Assembly (NCBI RefSeq): GCF_003589595.1
Contig: NW_020656077.1
Location: forward strand, 5,081,538-5,145,537
Source: Hyposmocoma kahamanoa
Taxonomy: Eukaryota; Arthropoda; Insecta; Lepidoptera; Cosmopterigidae
Direction of reading: 5' to 3'
Length of the DNA: 64,000 nucleotides
The notes beneath the pieces were generated by a model. It was not told the origin of the DNA. It worked only from the letters and a program-made list of their open reading frames with translations, and did not search any database. Below, piece by piece: positions 33,011 to 43,193 of the stretch (its first letter is position 1; each line of letters starts with the position of its first letter). The position numbers were made by a program, and so were the translations under genes.

Positions 33011-33731
33011 CATTCAGTCGTTATTTTGCGTTGAACATTAAAAAAACTGCATAAAAAAAATTCAACACAAGTGTAGGTAGGTATTTTGCGTGATTTAACT
33101 TCCACGGTTCGCGAAGAAGCAAATTAATTATAACATAAACGAACCGCGAGGCTCTTAGTGAATTAGCTTATATCAACAAGCGTCAGCATCTATTACAAAT
33201 ATTATTTTATTTATGAAAAGCCACAAAGTAACGCTGCAACTTGCAGCGAAGTTCGCTAGGAACGAATTTGCACGAGGGTTATGCGCGTTTTTTTCCAGAA
33301 CAATTAATACGAGAAAGTTCCATAGTGTGTTTGATACAAATTATTTTGTTTTTACTCTTTGTTTGGTTGCTACTGAAAGTAAATATCATTATTATTATTA
33401 ATACATATTTAAAATATTAAACAATATTAAGTATTTAATTTGTAAAAGGAATTCTACTTGACTTCCCCCATCACCGAAGATTTTCGAATAACCAAAATTC
33501 GTGGGTGTATTCAGCGAATCGACGCTGCAAGCGTCAAAATACATGCACGAAGGTTTCAGTGAATCGATGCTGCAAGCGTGGCGATATTTAGTTTAGTGCT
33601 TATTTTTACAGAGAAGATGCATTTTAGTAACAATTTTTGGCCAATTGTATAGAGCAAATAGGTTTAGAAGGTTTTGTTAATACTGGTAATAGATAGTAGT
33701 AATATTCTCTGCAATTTCTGAATCGCTCTCG

Positions 33732-33900
33732 TTAAGGCGATTTCCCACGCCCCGTGTTTCGTTTCGCGGCCCGCGTCACGCGTTTCTTGAATAGGCGGCG
33801 CCGTGAAAAGAGGGCCACCCTAGGGTGCCCGTACTCGTGTGTTGCGGCCTGTTCGGGTCCGCCCCTGGTTGGTAACTTCAACGCCACGCGCATCAGCAGA
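33732..33900. repeat. GC-rich patch beginning TTAAGGCGATT
   Basis: The patch is related by its start and composition to 16862-17043: TTAAGGCG, CCCACGCCCCGTG, GGCCCGCGTCACGCG. It runs into a SINE family B copy at about 33905. There is no coding evidence. Confidence 0.4.
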
Positions 33901-33904
33901 AAGA

Positions 33905-34118
33905 GTTAATTACACCTTACCTATTTCTGCGGTCAAGCAGTAATGCGAGCATTATGTGTTCTGTGAGCATGACTGTGTTCCGGTTTTGAAGGGTATAAGA
34001 ATGCTGGTGAAATTAGAGGCGACATTCGCAGTGGTAGTGCCCCTTAGATCTTTGCGATTTAAAGCTCTGAGTGGCACTGCAACTGTCATGGATAGGCGTG
34101 TCGTTTGCCACATCCGCT
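33905..34118 (+). mobile_element. SINE family B, copy
   Basis: ACCTTACCTATTTCTGCGGT, AAGCAGTAATGCGAGCATTA, CAGATCTTTGCGATTT-type text and GATAGGCGTGTCG are present. An internal segment (the ACAGGCACATGG part) is shortened. The 3' end is cut. Confidence 0.75.
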
Positions 34119-34164
34119 TTCTAAATTGATAAAGACGCTAGGCACATACAAAATTGACCGGATT

Positions 34165-34533
34165 GGCCATGTATACGCTTCTATAACAAGATTCTGGTTG
34201 ATATACAAAATTTGCCTTTCACGAGGTTTAAAACTATAGTGAAACAAAAACTTTATACTAAAGGTTATTATACAACTTCTGCGTACTTGGATGACAAAAA
34301 TCCGTGGTAGTAACCCGTTTAGCTCATGGAGGTAGTCTCGATCTCTGATGTTTCAAATAAAAAAAATATTGTAAATGTTATTTACAAAGAGCAACCCCTA
34401 GAGTTTCTTGCTCATTCTTCTCAGGGGAATCTGCCTTACGAATGAGCGGTAGAGTTTAACTATTGTGACGATTTCAAGTGTAATAATGCTTACCTATGAA
34501 ATAAAGATTATTTTGAATTTGAATTTGAATTTT
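34165..34533 (+). mobile_element. LINE 3' end (CR1/Jockey-like), truncated
   Basis: The end of a polymerase frame is visible (PFTRFKTIVKQKL, YTKGYYTTSAYLDDKNPW, stop at 34308-34310). A 3' UTR with CTTGCTCATTCTTCTCAGGG, AACTATTGTGACGATTTCAA and a tail of TTTGAATTTGAATTTGAATT follows. The same 3' end occurs at 49357-50036 and, worn, at 41515-41735. The repeated hexamer tail is typical of CR1/L2/Jockey-type elements. The clade is not resolved. Confidence 0.8.
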
Positions 34534-34908
34534 GGAGCGCTTTTGTTAAGCTAGTAAGAGTCGTCTGATCGGGTGGTATTCAGACTTAATCTTTGCCTCG
34601 ATCTAATTTTCGTTTCGATTTGGCAGATAAAGGGCCTTACTATGTTCCTGTCATTTCTAATCGGTTTGTGACCGTTTACTCTGAAAATTGTACTAGTAAA
34701 CATTTCTGGCGTTAGTATTTGTGTTGTCATATCAGTGTCAGGATAACAAATTATAGTTGTTTAAAATTGCATATAATAATAAAATATGGTCGTATTTAAT
34801 ATTTTGAGCGTGTCTTGTGTGCATAAGTATCATGACAAGTACTGACACTTACGATGTTTATAGAACGAAGTTTTGGACTTGGACTAAGCAAAAATGGTGA
34901 GGTAAGCA

Positions 34909-35051
34909 AATTTTTTGTTAGGAAACGAAACTATTTTTCCGGATTTAAATCGCGTATATTAAAAAAAAAAATGTTTTTTCAAGAAAAATAGTTTCATTTC
35001 CTATGTGTAACAATCGCGAAAACCTAAGAATTCGATAAGGTTTTTGTTAGT
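34909..35051. mobile_element. Fold-back element family F, copy 3 (short)
   Basis: The left arm GAAACTATTTTTCCGGATTT, then AAATCGCGTATATT, meets a short remnant of the right arm (AAGAAAAATAGTTTCATTTC) and then the complete outer part AACAATCGCGAAAACCTAAG. TTTTTGTTAG ends at 34919 on the left and recurs at 35042-35051 on the right, a 10-bp flanking repeat. Confidence 0.75.
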
Positions 35052-35171
35052 TTTTATTAGTATGTTCCATTGTAAGTTTTTCGTAATTGCGTGGCAAGTC
35101 TTCCTGTTGTGGAAGAGAAATTGAATAGATATAATTTTCGAGCATAGTTTAAGGCGAGTCTGAGTAGATGA

Positions 35172-35378
35172 AATAGTTTAGGTATTTACTGTTAAATAAC
35201 GGTCTTGAAAAAAATATATGATACTCTTAAGGGCATTTTCTAAAGAATGTGCTAATTCGTTATACGATAGGATGTACTTAATCCGATCATATAAAATCTC
35301 GAAAACAGGCTCAAATAAAAGTCGGAAACGAATTATTTAAAAATAAAATATGTAATTTTGCACATAGTTTTTATATGG
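35172..35378 (+). repeat. Ancient interspersed repeat, copy 2
   Basis: This is the counterpart of 3168-3375: AATAGTTTAGGTATTTACTG, ATATATGATACTC, AGAATGTGCTAATTCG, AGGATGTACTTAATCCGA, ATGTAATTTTGCACA. The two copies are about equally worn. Confidence 0.65.
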
Positions 35379-35554
35379 AGATGTTTCTCTTTAGATCATA
35401 GTTTCCCACAGTGGCCCCAACCGTCCATTGGGCGCCGAAGAGTCCTAGGAGCCTCGGAAGCAATTGGGGGGTATGGCATTTAAAAAAAAAACTAATTTGT
35501 CTATATAAACTCACTACAAATGTATAATTATTTTCCTTGTGATTTTTTATGTTA

Positions 35555-35700
35555 TTGTACGGTTACCATGGTGTTATGCCACGCGGAGGTCCCTTATTTG
35601 ATTCTCGTGACACGAGAAATATTTGTGTAGCCTATCTTTATTTCTCGTGAGTTGTAATGTGGTTGTCTATATGTGCTGCGAGTACGTTATGACTATGGGT
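35555..35700 (+). mobile_element. SINE family A, copy 3, degraded
   Basis: TACGGTTACCATGG, CCACGCGGAGGTCCC, AGAAATATTTGTGTAGCC and GTTGTCTATATGTG follow the family order with several deletions. Box B is damaged (TTTGATTCTCGTG). Confidence 0.7.
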
Positions 35701-36024
35701 TGCATTTATATAAAATAGGAGGAAAATTACTTCTATTACACTATTAGGGTCTTCTGTTTATGCTTGACAGGGTGAAGCCTGTGAACGTAATTCATTGAGC
35801 GTGAATTTGCCTACATATATACATTGGATGTCATCTTTTTCATTGAGAAAATATGTTACAAGAATAAATATACAAAATTTTTCCATTTTGCTTCGTCTGA
35901 TCCGTTGAAAAAAGCGCTCGTTAGTTTCGTACTTGTTTAGAAAAAGAACTGTAAAATAATTTTTTATGTATTATAAACGGTGTTCCGAAAATGCAAGTAA
36001 TGTTTCATTAATTCAAAAGTTTTA

Positions 36025-36060
36025 AATAGCAGTAGAGCTCCTTGTGAAAGAGTTCTGCGA
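36025..36060 (+). mobile_element. SINE family B, 5' fragment
   Basis: AGCAGTAGAGCTCCTTGTGA then AAGAGTTC matches the start of the family B copies at 48548 and 52637. The rest of the element is absent. Confidence 0.55.
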
Positions 36061-36214
36061 CGTATTATCGTTGAGATTTTTTAAATTTAAATAACTATAC
36101 TTGCATTTTTCGCATCACAATATTAAGATTGACAATGCCGGAAGTGCTTTTATTGCTTTTAACTCCGCACGTAGAATTTTTTTTTTAGATTTGTAATACA
36201 TTTGTAATCCAAAC

Positions 36215-36480
36215 TGTTTTATGAATTATGAATGCGAAAGTGACTGTTTGTTACGTTTTCACGCCTAAGACGCTGAACCAATTTTTATGAATTGTGATAC
36301 AGAGATGGATGAGTCTTAGGAGAAAAACATAGGGTACTTTTTATCACAAAAATAAATCTTAAGGGGGTGAAAATTTGTACAGAGAACCAATAAAATTATG
36401 AATATTGGTATGGTATAGTAAGGCTACGAAGAACTTATTCTATGCAGACGAAGTCTAGTATATTGTAACTAACTAACCTA
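36215..36480 (+). mobile_element. RTE-like LINE 3' untranslated remnant
   Basis: ATGAATGCGAAAGTGACTG, TTTCACGCCTAAGACGCTGA, ACCAATTTTTATG, AGGGTACTTTTTATC and GCAGACGAAGTC follow the order of the non-coding 3' region common in insect RTE-type LINEs, as I remember it. No coding part is attached. Confidence 0.5.
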
Positions 36481-36559
36481 ACCTAACTTTTGCAGCAAAA
36501 ATATAATTTTTCAGGTGACGAAACGCAATTTCCGTCTCACAGGCCCTGGCGATAGAAAA

Positions 36560-36720
36560 GCCGGGAGAAATATTTGTATGGCCTACATTTATTTCTCTCG
36601 TGAGTTTGGGTGTAATTTGTGGTTGTCTATGTGTGTGTCCATGGCACCCGCGACACAGGGTTTCCCTAGTGCGGGGCTATGTTGAGTGTGTGCGTTATTT
36701 ATTTATTTATTTATTTATAG
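36560..36720 (+). mobile_element. SINE family A, copy 4, 5'-truncated, (ATTT)n tail
   Basis: The copy lacks the tRNA-like head and starts at CCGGGAGAAATATTTG. It is very well preserved to GCGGGGCTATGTTGAGTGTG and then has a tail of ATTTATTTATTT units. Confidence 0.88.
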
Positions 36721-36954
36721 CAATACTCGAGGGCGGGCAGTTCGCCGTTGGCATTCGGACGGAGAGGTAGTATCACTTGTTGCGCTATCTGCAACTATTA
36801 AACTCGTAGGCGGTATCAACGTAGTTAGTTACAGAAAATATTTGATTGTTTAGATTGATGTTTGTTGTATTATTATTACCCGTAAGTATAATCGATGCTT
36901 TTTAAGTAAATTATTATAACTCTGTGTACAAATAAAAAAAATACATCTCATGTT

Positions 36955-37390
36955 TATGGAATCGCATCTATTCTTCAAGTTTTATTGAAATAGGTTAACG
37001 GAAAGTGGGTGAAATGAATAAACCGGATTCATCCTCTAATTTTCCACACTTATAGGTGGAATATTTTTTCAAAATTTGAATGAAACCCATTGACTTACAA
37101 ATAAATGGACGACGGGTCTAATACAAAAACCACGAAAAAAATGTCCCAAGTCAACCTATTCGAAATTTAAATTGTAATGTCATCGCAGTATCGCGCTGTC
37201 AGTAGAACAAAAATGAAGACTAAAGCGGAGTGTCGCGCTCTGTATACGATTTTAGCGCCTTACAAGTGCGAACACTTTTTAGCGCGGACCCGACGTCCAT
37301 ATAATTGTAAGTCAATGATGAAACCACTATTGAGGTTCGAAAGGGATTTCGAACAAAAAATAATCATCAAGTGGGTCACGAATGTCGGAG
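36955..37390 (+). repeat. Interspersed repeat R7, copy 3, split by MITE family B
   Basis: The first part (36955-37087: TTCAAGTTTTATTGAAATAG, GGTGGAATATTTTTTC) and the second part (37318-37390: ATTGAGGTTCGAAAGG, AAAATAATCATCAA) are continuous in the other copies. Here they are separated by the 230-bp MITE at 37088-37317. The MITE therefore inserted after R7. Confidence 0.75.
37088..37317. mobile_element. MITE family B, copy 2, inverted
   Basis: It begins CATTGACTTACAAATAAATG and ends ATAATTGTAAGTCAATG. Its orientation is opposite to copy 1 at 9677. It is highly similar to copy 1, so the transposition is comparatively recent. Confidence 0.88.
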
Positions 37391-37599
37391 TTAGCAAAAA
37401 TAAGCATTTGCTTTATTACTATTTAATTCTTTGTTATAATATCAAGTGACGCGACGAATCAGCCGTGCGCCTGTAAGTAAGTAAGCAGGGTACTTAATTA
37501 TTTAATTTTATAAGTAGATACCCACTTGGGCACTATCTAGTAGAGTATCTTTATACCCAATATAAAGCAAGTTACAGCACGGGTTAAAAAAACTGTTGC

Positions 37600-37816
37600 C
37601 TAGCCTAGGTCTGAGTGACACTGCAACTTCTATGAATAGGTGTGATATTTATAATTAGGTATAATATTTCTACCGCCAAGCAGTAATGCGAGCATTACTG
37701 GTACTGGTTCTCTGAGATTTAAAGCTCTGAGCAGCACTGCAACTGTTATGAACAGGTGTGTTGCTTACCACCAGGCGCCCGAATTATTCGTCCCGTCATT
37801 CATATGGTATCATAAA
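37600..37816 (+). mobile_element. SINE family B, rearranged copy
   Basis: A partial repeat of the 3' half (GTCTGAGTGACACTGCAACT at 37610) precedes a second, internally deleted copy (ACCGCCAAGCAGTAATGCGA to TTCGTCCCGTCATTCA, then CATAAAAAAC). A short reverse fragment, GACGAATCAGCCGTGCGCCT, is at 37454. Confidence 0.65.
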
Positions 37817-38390
37817 AAACCTATGACGGAAAATCAACAAGACGTGTGAATGAGATCAGCCCAGTTACCTTTTCCTTTTACCGCTTTTTATTATATATTT
37901 TTTATGATTTATTACAATCTACGTATTACACTAAATTATTATAATTCATTTCACATAGCAAGTGCATGGTTATTTTTTTCCATCCTCTAAGGGGTACGGT
38001 AACGTTTGAGGTTTGAAGTTTCTAGGGATATAGTGACGTAAAGTAGACTGAAAAAATCGATTTAAATATCTTATCGAGATAACATCAAATATAATAATGA
38101 TCAAAATAAGAAGGATTCGATTATTATGTTATTAAGTTTCTAAAAAAACTATACAACAAACAGAAAATCAACAATAATTAAAAGTCAACAACAAAGCATA
38201 AAATCAACAGTAACGAAATTTTAATAATGACTCCAAAACCGTTATGCAAAATTCAAAACAAAAGATATCGACTCGCATACAAGGCGAATCAATCAATTCT
38301 ATCTATGGAAAGTTATTCCGTTTTACGCATCAAGTATTTGGGGTAATATGTTTTTATCTTTATCATTTCTGTTTCTATCTGTTTAACTCC

Positions 38391-38611
38391 GCCTCTGTGG
38401 ACGAACGGTTACCATGCCGGACTGCCACGCAGAGGTCCCAGGTTCGATTCCCGGACCGGGAGAAATATTTGTATGGCCTACATTTATTTCTCTCGTGTAT
38501 TTGGGTGTAATTTGTGGTTGTCTATGTGTGTGTCCATGGCACCCGCGACACAGGGTTTCCCTAGTGCGGGGCTATGTTGAGTGTGTGCGTTATTATTATT
38601 ATTATTATTAT
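38391..38611 (+). mobile_element. SINE family A, copy 5, near full-length, (ATT)n tail
   Basis: GCCTCTGTGGACGAACGG, TTACCATGCCGGACTGCCAC, box B AGGTTCGATTCCCGG, the complete body and the tail TTATTATTATTATTATTATT make this the best reference copy in the window. The tRNA-like head suggests an RNA polymerase III promoter. The body from GGAGAAATATTTG onward is not tRNA-like. Confidence 0.93.
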
Positions 38612-38849
38612 CTACTTAATATACTGTAATTTTTATTTAAAATTACAACTCCGACAAATATTGTTTGTTTCTTTTATATTATAACAAAGTAACTATTTCT
38701 CTTTGCATGCTAGTTGAGGATTATTTAAAAATAGTATGCAAATGGAATGCAAAGTAAAAATTTCAAGCGTCACAGTAGCCCGATTTCATTCACAGTTGGA
38801 TAGAGGCCTCCCCAAGTCGGCCAATAAATACAAATATCGAACACTTAGA

Positions 38850-38935
38850 AAAAATCCTTCAATCTGGCTCGATTCGAACCAACGTCTTCTAGCAAACCGT
38901 GTTAGACGCTATGCCAATTAAGCTACTGAACGAAA
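38850..38935 (-). mobile_element. tRNA-derived SINE head, family D
   Basis: On the minus strand TTCAGTAGCTTAATTGGCAT holds a good box A (TAGCTTAATTGG) and ACGTTGGTTCGAATCGAGCC a good box B. The same head with GGCATAGCGTCT...AGACGT and the following GAAGGA..TTT occurs at 49130-49215. I therefore read it as a SINE and not as a working tRNA gene. Confidence 0.6.
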
Positions 38936-39524
38936 TATCAGATCTTACGAATTTTGCTATGTGTTTCTTGCAGATCTTTGTTTTTTTAGTTCTTAACGAG
39001 TTTTTTTGCCGTATTACACCACGTATCTGTGAGAAATATGTTCCTAACAACTTCGTTTAACACGGTTTTCTAGAAGACGTTGGTTGTTTTTTGGTTAGTT
39101 GTTTGTTTTGTGAGTTGTTTAAAAGGTGATTACGTAGAAAAATAAATCATAATTTAAAATAGAATAATTTTTCTTTTCTTACTAAACTTACCAAACCGCC
39201 CTCGTATATTGTGAACATGTTATTCAGAACGTACTGCTTCTAAGATCGCTTCTTCTGCAATTGTTGCCATTTTTTCTTGTAGCTTTTTTATATTACGCTT
39301 TTTTATATGATTTGATATATAACAGCAATTTTCGAAACAATTCTCTATTTCTTATTTCATATCTTTTTTTCAATCTCTTTTAATCGCTAACAAAAAATCG
39401 GATTATTTTTATATATTATCGTTGCTGATCAGGGTGTACTTGGCTTTAAGTCGCACCACTTTCTAATCCCTTTTTTATAAAAGAAATAAGTGCCCATTTT
39501 ACCTCCATTTTCACTTCATGGATA

Positions 39525-39650
39525 GATGGAGCATACACACAGATAATGCCCATTCACTCGCCTCTAAAAGGTCCAAGTTTTTTTTAAGTTGGCGTGTTTA
39601 GGGAGAGCAGGCGGATGCGTGTAAGCTGATGATGGTAGTAAGATGACAGT
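39525..39650 (+). repeat. Interspersed repeat E, first half
   Basis: GATGGAGCATACACACAGAT, AATGCCCATTCACTCGCC and GGATGCGTGTAAGCTGATGA recur at 42365-42470. There they are followed by the second half of the element (GGGCATTCCACTCCACAG...). The element type is unknown. Confidence 0.6.
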
Positions 39651-39929
39651 ATGTTTAGGAAATAAGTCTGCTTTATTATTTACAATTGCACTATTCTTTA
39701 TAAACACACTTATTTTACCATTATACTATTAATTAGTGAAAAATTATGTATATTTGGGGCAAATGATCTCTTGACAAGTGCACGAGTAATGAAATTAACA
39801 GAAGAATAGAATAGAGGTCAAGAAAAATACTATACGTCATAACTGTCCTTCCCTATCTAACGTAGAGCTGCCAATGCTGGTCCTTGAAAAAAGTGATGAA
39901 AATAAGCTAGCCAATTTGTCAAAGAAAAA

Positions 39930-40268
39930 TGGAGAGAAGTATGTTAGGGATAAAACAAAGAGAAAGAATTAAGAATACAGTAATCAGAGTAAGAACAAAT
40001 GTAATAAAAACGATACGATCTCTTAAATGGAAGTGGGCAGGGCATATATATAAAATGGAAAATGAATGGGGACAAAGAGAGAGACTGAGACTGAGACCAA
40101 CAAACGAAACAACACGAGTCGGCCGTGGAAAAGATGGGAAGACACTTTTATATAGAAAGCAGGACCACAATGGATGACGAAAGCCAGGGATAAGGAGTTA
40201 TGGAAGACAATGGGGGAGGACTACGCTGAGGAGGCGACCACTACTGTATGTGAATGCGGTAAATGTAA
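39930..40268 (+). pseudogene. LINE (RTE-like) endonuclease/reverse transcriptase C-terminus, frameshifted
   Basis: The frame reads MERSMLGIKQRERIKN, IRVRTNVIKTIRSLKWKW, AGHIYKM. After a frameshift near 40125 it continues RPWKRWEDTFI, stop, KAGPQWMTKARDKELWKTMG, EDYAEEA. This order (RSMLG...R..T.V.D....K..W.GH..R, then GRP..RW.D and A..R..W..L.E.Y) is the C-terminal tail of RTE-type LINE polymerases. It is a dead 5'-truncated copy. A related fragment is at 57738-57858. Confidence 0.82.
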
Positions 40269-40675
40269 GTAATAATACTATAAATGTAACTTATAGTTAA
40301 CAAATGTAGCTAATAACATGTAAATATAACTAGTAACAATTGTAAATGTCGACTAACTCTAGTAGTTATAAAGGGTTATTTTATTTTATACTATTATCGA
40401 CAATTATATGAAATTGTACATGTCTGTGTTGTCTACTATGTTCCTAGAAATCAGCGCAACGACACCAAGGTGAGTGGATGACGGATTCCGTAACAGCACA
40501 GCATGCACACTTTATGGCTCGTCGCTTGAGTTTATATATAGTTATACTTCCCATTTGTATGTATTATATAATTATTATGTTTTTCCCTCTTTTTTCCATG
40601 CTACAATTATGTTCCATAATTGCAAAATGTATGTGTGCTGTGTTGCTTCTTTTTGGAATAAAAAAATATTTCTAT

Positions 40676-40760
40676 TTCAGGGCATTCCACTCCACAGCCG
40701 TTCGCCTTAAAAAAGTGGAAGCTTAACGCTTCGTGCGAAACCTTGAAAAATTGGTAGAAT
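40676..40760 (+). repeat. Interspersed repeat E, second half
   Basis: GGGCATTCCACTCCACAGCC, GTTCGCC, AAGTGGAAGCTTAACGCTTC, GTGCGAAACCTTGAAAAATT matches 42485-42560 and 42610-42700. Confidence 0.6.
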
Positions 40761-41370
40761 ATTGCAATCGAGGCAGCCATTATTAAATCCACCGCCATGT
40801 TTGTTTTTTTCAAGTTTACATAACGTATTATGTATTCTAAAATATAGTGGTAAGCAAACATGGACTAGGCTACTATTGTGAAGGAGTAGTCAAGCAGGCT
40901 GTTACAACTTCAGGCTGTAAGTTCGAGCAAACCGTTTTAACAAGCTGCGGGATTGTTCCGTCGGTTTGTGATTTAAGAAATTCGAACGCTGGCTGCCGGT
41001 GATACAGTGCCTAATGGGTGACTACGGACACGCGCAGGAATCGAGTCTTTTTTTCATGTGTTCCAGCAAAAGAATTACAGGCAAATGTGATTCGGTGAAG
41101 AAAAACATCGTAATGAAACCTGCACGGCGAAGAAGGTTCACAACACTCGGAAAACTGGCTTGCCTAAGCCCTTGCCCGAGATCCGTGCTCAGCAGTATGA
41201 TAAATGGGTTGATAATGATGATATTAATATTAATATCAGATAATATAATATATGTTGCTCTGATCCCAAAATAAGTAGCTTAAAGCACTTGTGTTATGAA
41301 AATCGGAAACAACAACGGTACCACAAATCTCCAGACCCTAGACAATACAGAAAAGTTAGTTTCTAAACTA

Positions 41371-41470
41371 ACCCGGCCGGGGATCGAACCCGGGACCTCA
41401 GAGATGACGATACCATGAATGGTACGTGAAGTGGTGTGCCAACCGCTCGACCACAGAGGCCGTCTAATGA
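41371..41470 (-). mobile_element. tRNA-like SINE head, reverse orientation
   Basis: The minus strand reads GCCTCTGTGGTCGAGCGG (perfect box A) and, about 60 bp later, GGTCCCGGGTTCGATCCCCG (perfect box B). The head resembles SINE family A but has an extra segment with ACGTACCATTCATGGTATCG between the boxes. It cuts into or abuts a LINE tail (41515-41735). The distance between boxes is too long for an ordinary tRNA. Confidence 0.65.
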
Positions 41471-41514
41471 TGACAACGCAATGGGGGTATCACAAATAGA
41501 AATATTCCTGTTAG

Positions 41515-41735
41515 TATCCAAAATTGGCAATTTACGAGGTTTAAAATAATTGTGAAACAAAAACGTTGTAATGAAAACTAAAAAAGATAAAATCCCATGA
41601 AACATTTCCATAAAAATATTGCAATTGATAATTATGAACAAATTTCTGTCCATTTAATTCCTAGAGTTATCTGCGTTGCATAGTAGTATTTCTAATTTAT
41701 TTATCTATGGAATAAATATATTTCGAATTTGAAAA
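41515..41735 (+). mobile_element. LINE 3' end, degraded (same family as 34165)
   Basis: TTTACGAGGTTTAAAATAAT, TGTGAAACAAAAACGTT corresponds to the final polymerase codons seen at 34230. The stretch ends in TATGGAATAAATATATTTCG, AATTTGAAAATGAAA. Confidence 0.55.
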
Positions 41736-42364
41736 TGAAATGGCTCATTATTGTTGATACGTGGAATGAATTTGTTTTCAGGCAGCCTCCTGCCAGCCTC
41801 CAAGAGTAAGTTAGCAAAAATGAATTTGTTGTTTGTTTTGGCTGTTTTCTTATACACATAAACCACACAACGGACGGCTATGAAGTTTGGTACACACATA
41901 GCCACAAGAATAGACCCGTGTCCAGACCTGGGACGTCATGTACAGGGTTTCTAACAATGATTTCCTCATCCCTTCATTAAAACTTTAGTCGCTATGGGAC
42001 AAAAGTTGTGTCCAGGATAATGAGTCACTTTGTTCCTGTGATTTGTTTGTTTTCAACAAATATTATTGTGGCGATCAGGTATAACAAACACTACAAAATG
42101 CGAGACTAGTTGGGCTTTTACACACTAGTTTATCGAATATGACTTCGATTTTGTATTAAAATTTATTATATTCAAATGTGTGATGTTTTGTTTGTGTAGG
42201 TAGACATTGATTTACTTAATATTGATTTTTATTGAATAACGCGATGTTTTATTAGAATGATATTTATATATTTTTTTGTGAAAATGCTCCCCTACTTTGT
42301 TATTATTATTGGTAAAATAAGTGTTATTTATTTAATCCTGATAGTAAGCGACGTTGGGGCCGAC

Positions 42365-42705
42365 GATGGAGCATACACACCTAAATAATGCCTATTTACT
42401 CTCTTCTTGAAAAGCCCCAAGTTATTATAGGGCTATGTCTAGTAGTGGATGCGTGTAAGTTGATGATGATAGAGTTTAGGGCGGCAGGGCATTCCACTCC
42501 ACAGGCGTTCGCCATATAAATGTGGAAGCGTAACGCTTCGTGCTTATCCTTGAAAAATTCGTGGAATAATGCCCAAAATAAGGCCCAAGTTATAGCGTTC
42601 AGGAAATTCGTTTGCAGGCCAGGAATTCCATTCCATAGCCGTTTGCAATATAAACGTGGAAGAATAACGCTTCGTGCGATTCTTTGGAATATCTATAACT
42701 TAATG
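42365..42705 (+). repeat. Interspersed repeat E, longest copy with duplicated second half
   Basis: GATGGAGCATACACACCTAA leads to GGATGCGTGTAAGTTGATGA and GGGCATTCCACTCCACAGGC. The second half then recurs at 42610-42700 (GGAATTCCATTCCATAGCCG, GTGGAAGAATAACGCTTCG). The open frame 42520-42750 lies in this repeat and is not a gene. Confidence 0.6.
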
Positions 42706-43023
42706 GTGGAACCGCAGCCTACGCCTAGTCCTCCGATGATAGAAAGGTGAAGGCGGATTAAATCGTGCAATTCTATCGCACACTCTCCGTGATATGTATC
42801 TGGTAGAATACCGATAAGCAGGCAACTTTATAGCGGCGTTCAAAGTTTTGCAGTTTACTCTCAACTAAATCCGAGTCACCCATACACCTTAATTCGCTTC
42901 CAGACAGGTGATCAACATGCCGTGACTCAGTTGCCTCTTCTTTGCATAGGCTGCTGGATTATTGCTGGAGACTGATCGATTTAACAACGTTTATTAAGTA
43001 CTTCCACACTGTTACAGTTAACT

Positions 43024-43193
43024 GCCTCGGTGGCCGAACGGTTACCATGGCGGACTGCCACGCAGTGGTCAAAATTCGATTCCCGGGCCGAGAGAAATAT
43101 GTGTATGACCTACATTTATTTCTCCCGTAAGTTTGGGTGTAATTTGTGGTTGTCTATGTATGCGGGGCTATGTTGTGTTTTTGTGTGCGTTTA
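43024..43193 (+). mobile_element. SINE family A, copy 6, internally deleted
   Basis: It follows TTAACT and reads GCCTCGGTGGCCGAACGG with intact box A, and AAAATTCGATTCCC at box B. The segment from GTGTCCATGGCACCC to CCTAGT is missing, joining TGTCTATGTAT to GCGGGGC. Confidence 0.88.

Noticed and set aside
35397..35480. Possible hAT terminus (TTTCCCACAGTGGCCCC)
   Set aside because: Only one end is seen and no duplication or matching end was found.
38414..38629. Open frames across the SINE family A copies (also 19309-19671, 32621-32860, 43030-43242, 51126-51413)
   Set aside because: The frames recur in every SINE copy because the body lacks stops in one phase. They are not genes.
40474..40726. 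Two overlapping frames of about 80 codons
   Set aside because: Their 3' halves lie in interspersed repeat E and the rest is hydrophobic AT-rich translation without a family.
41371..41470. Possible tRNA gene (perfect box A and box B on the minus strand)
   Set aside because: The distance between the boxes is too long, the ends do not pair as an acceptor stem, and the head matches SINE family A.
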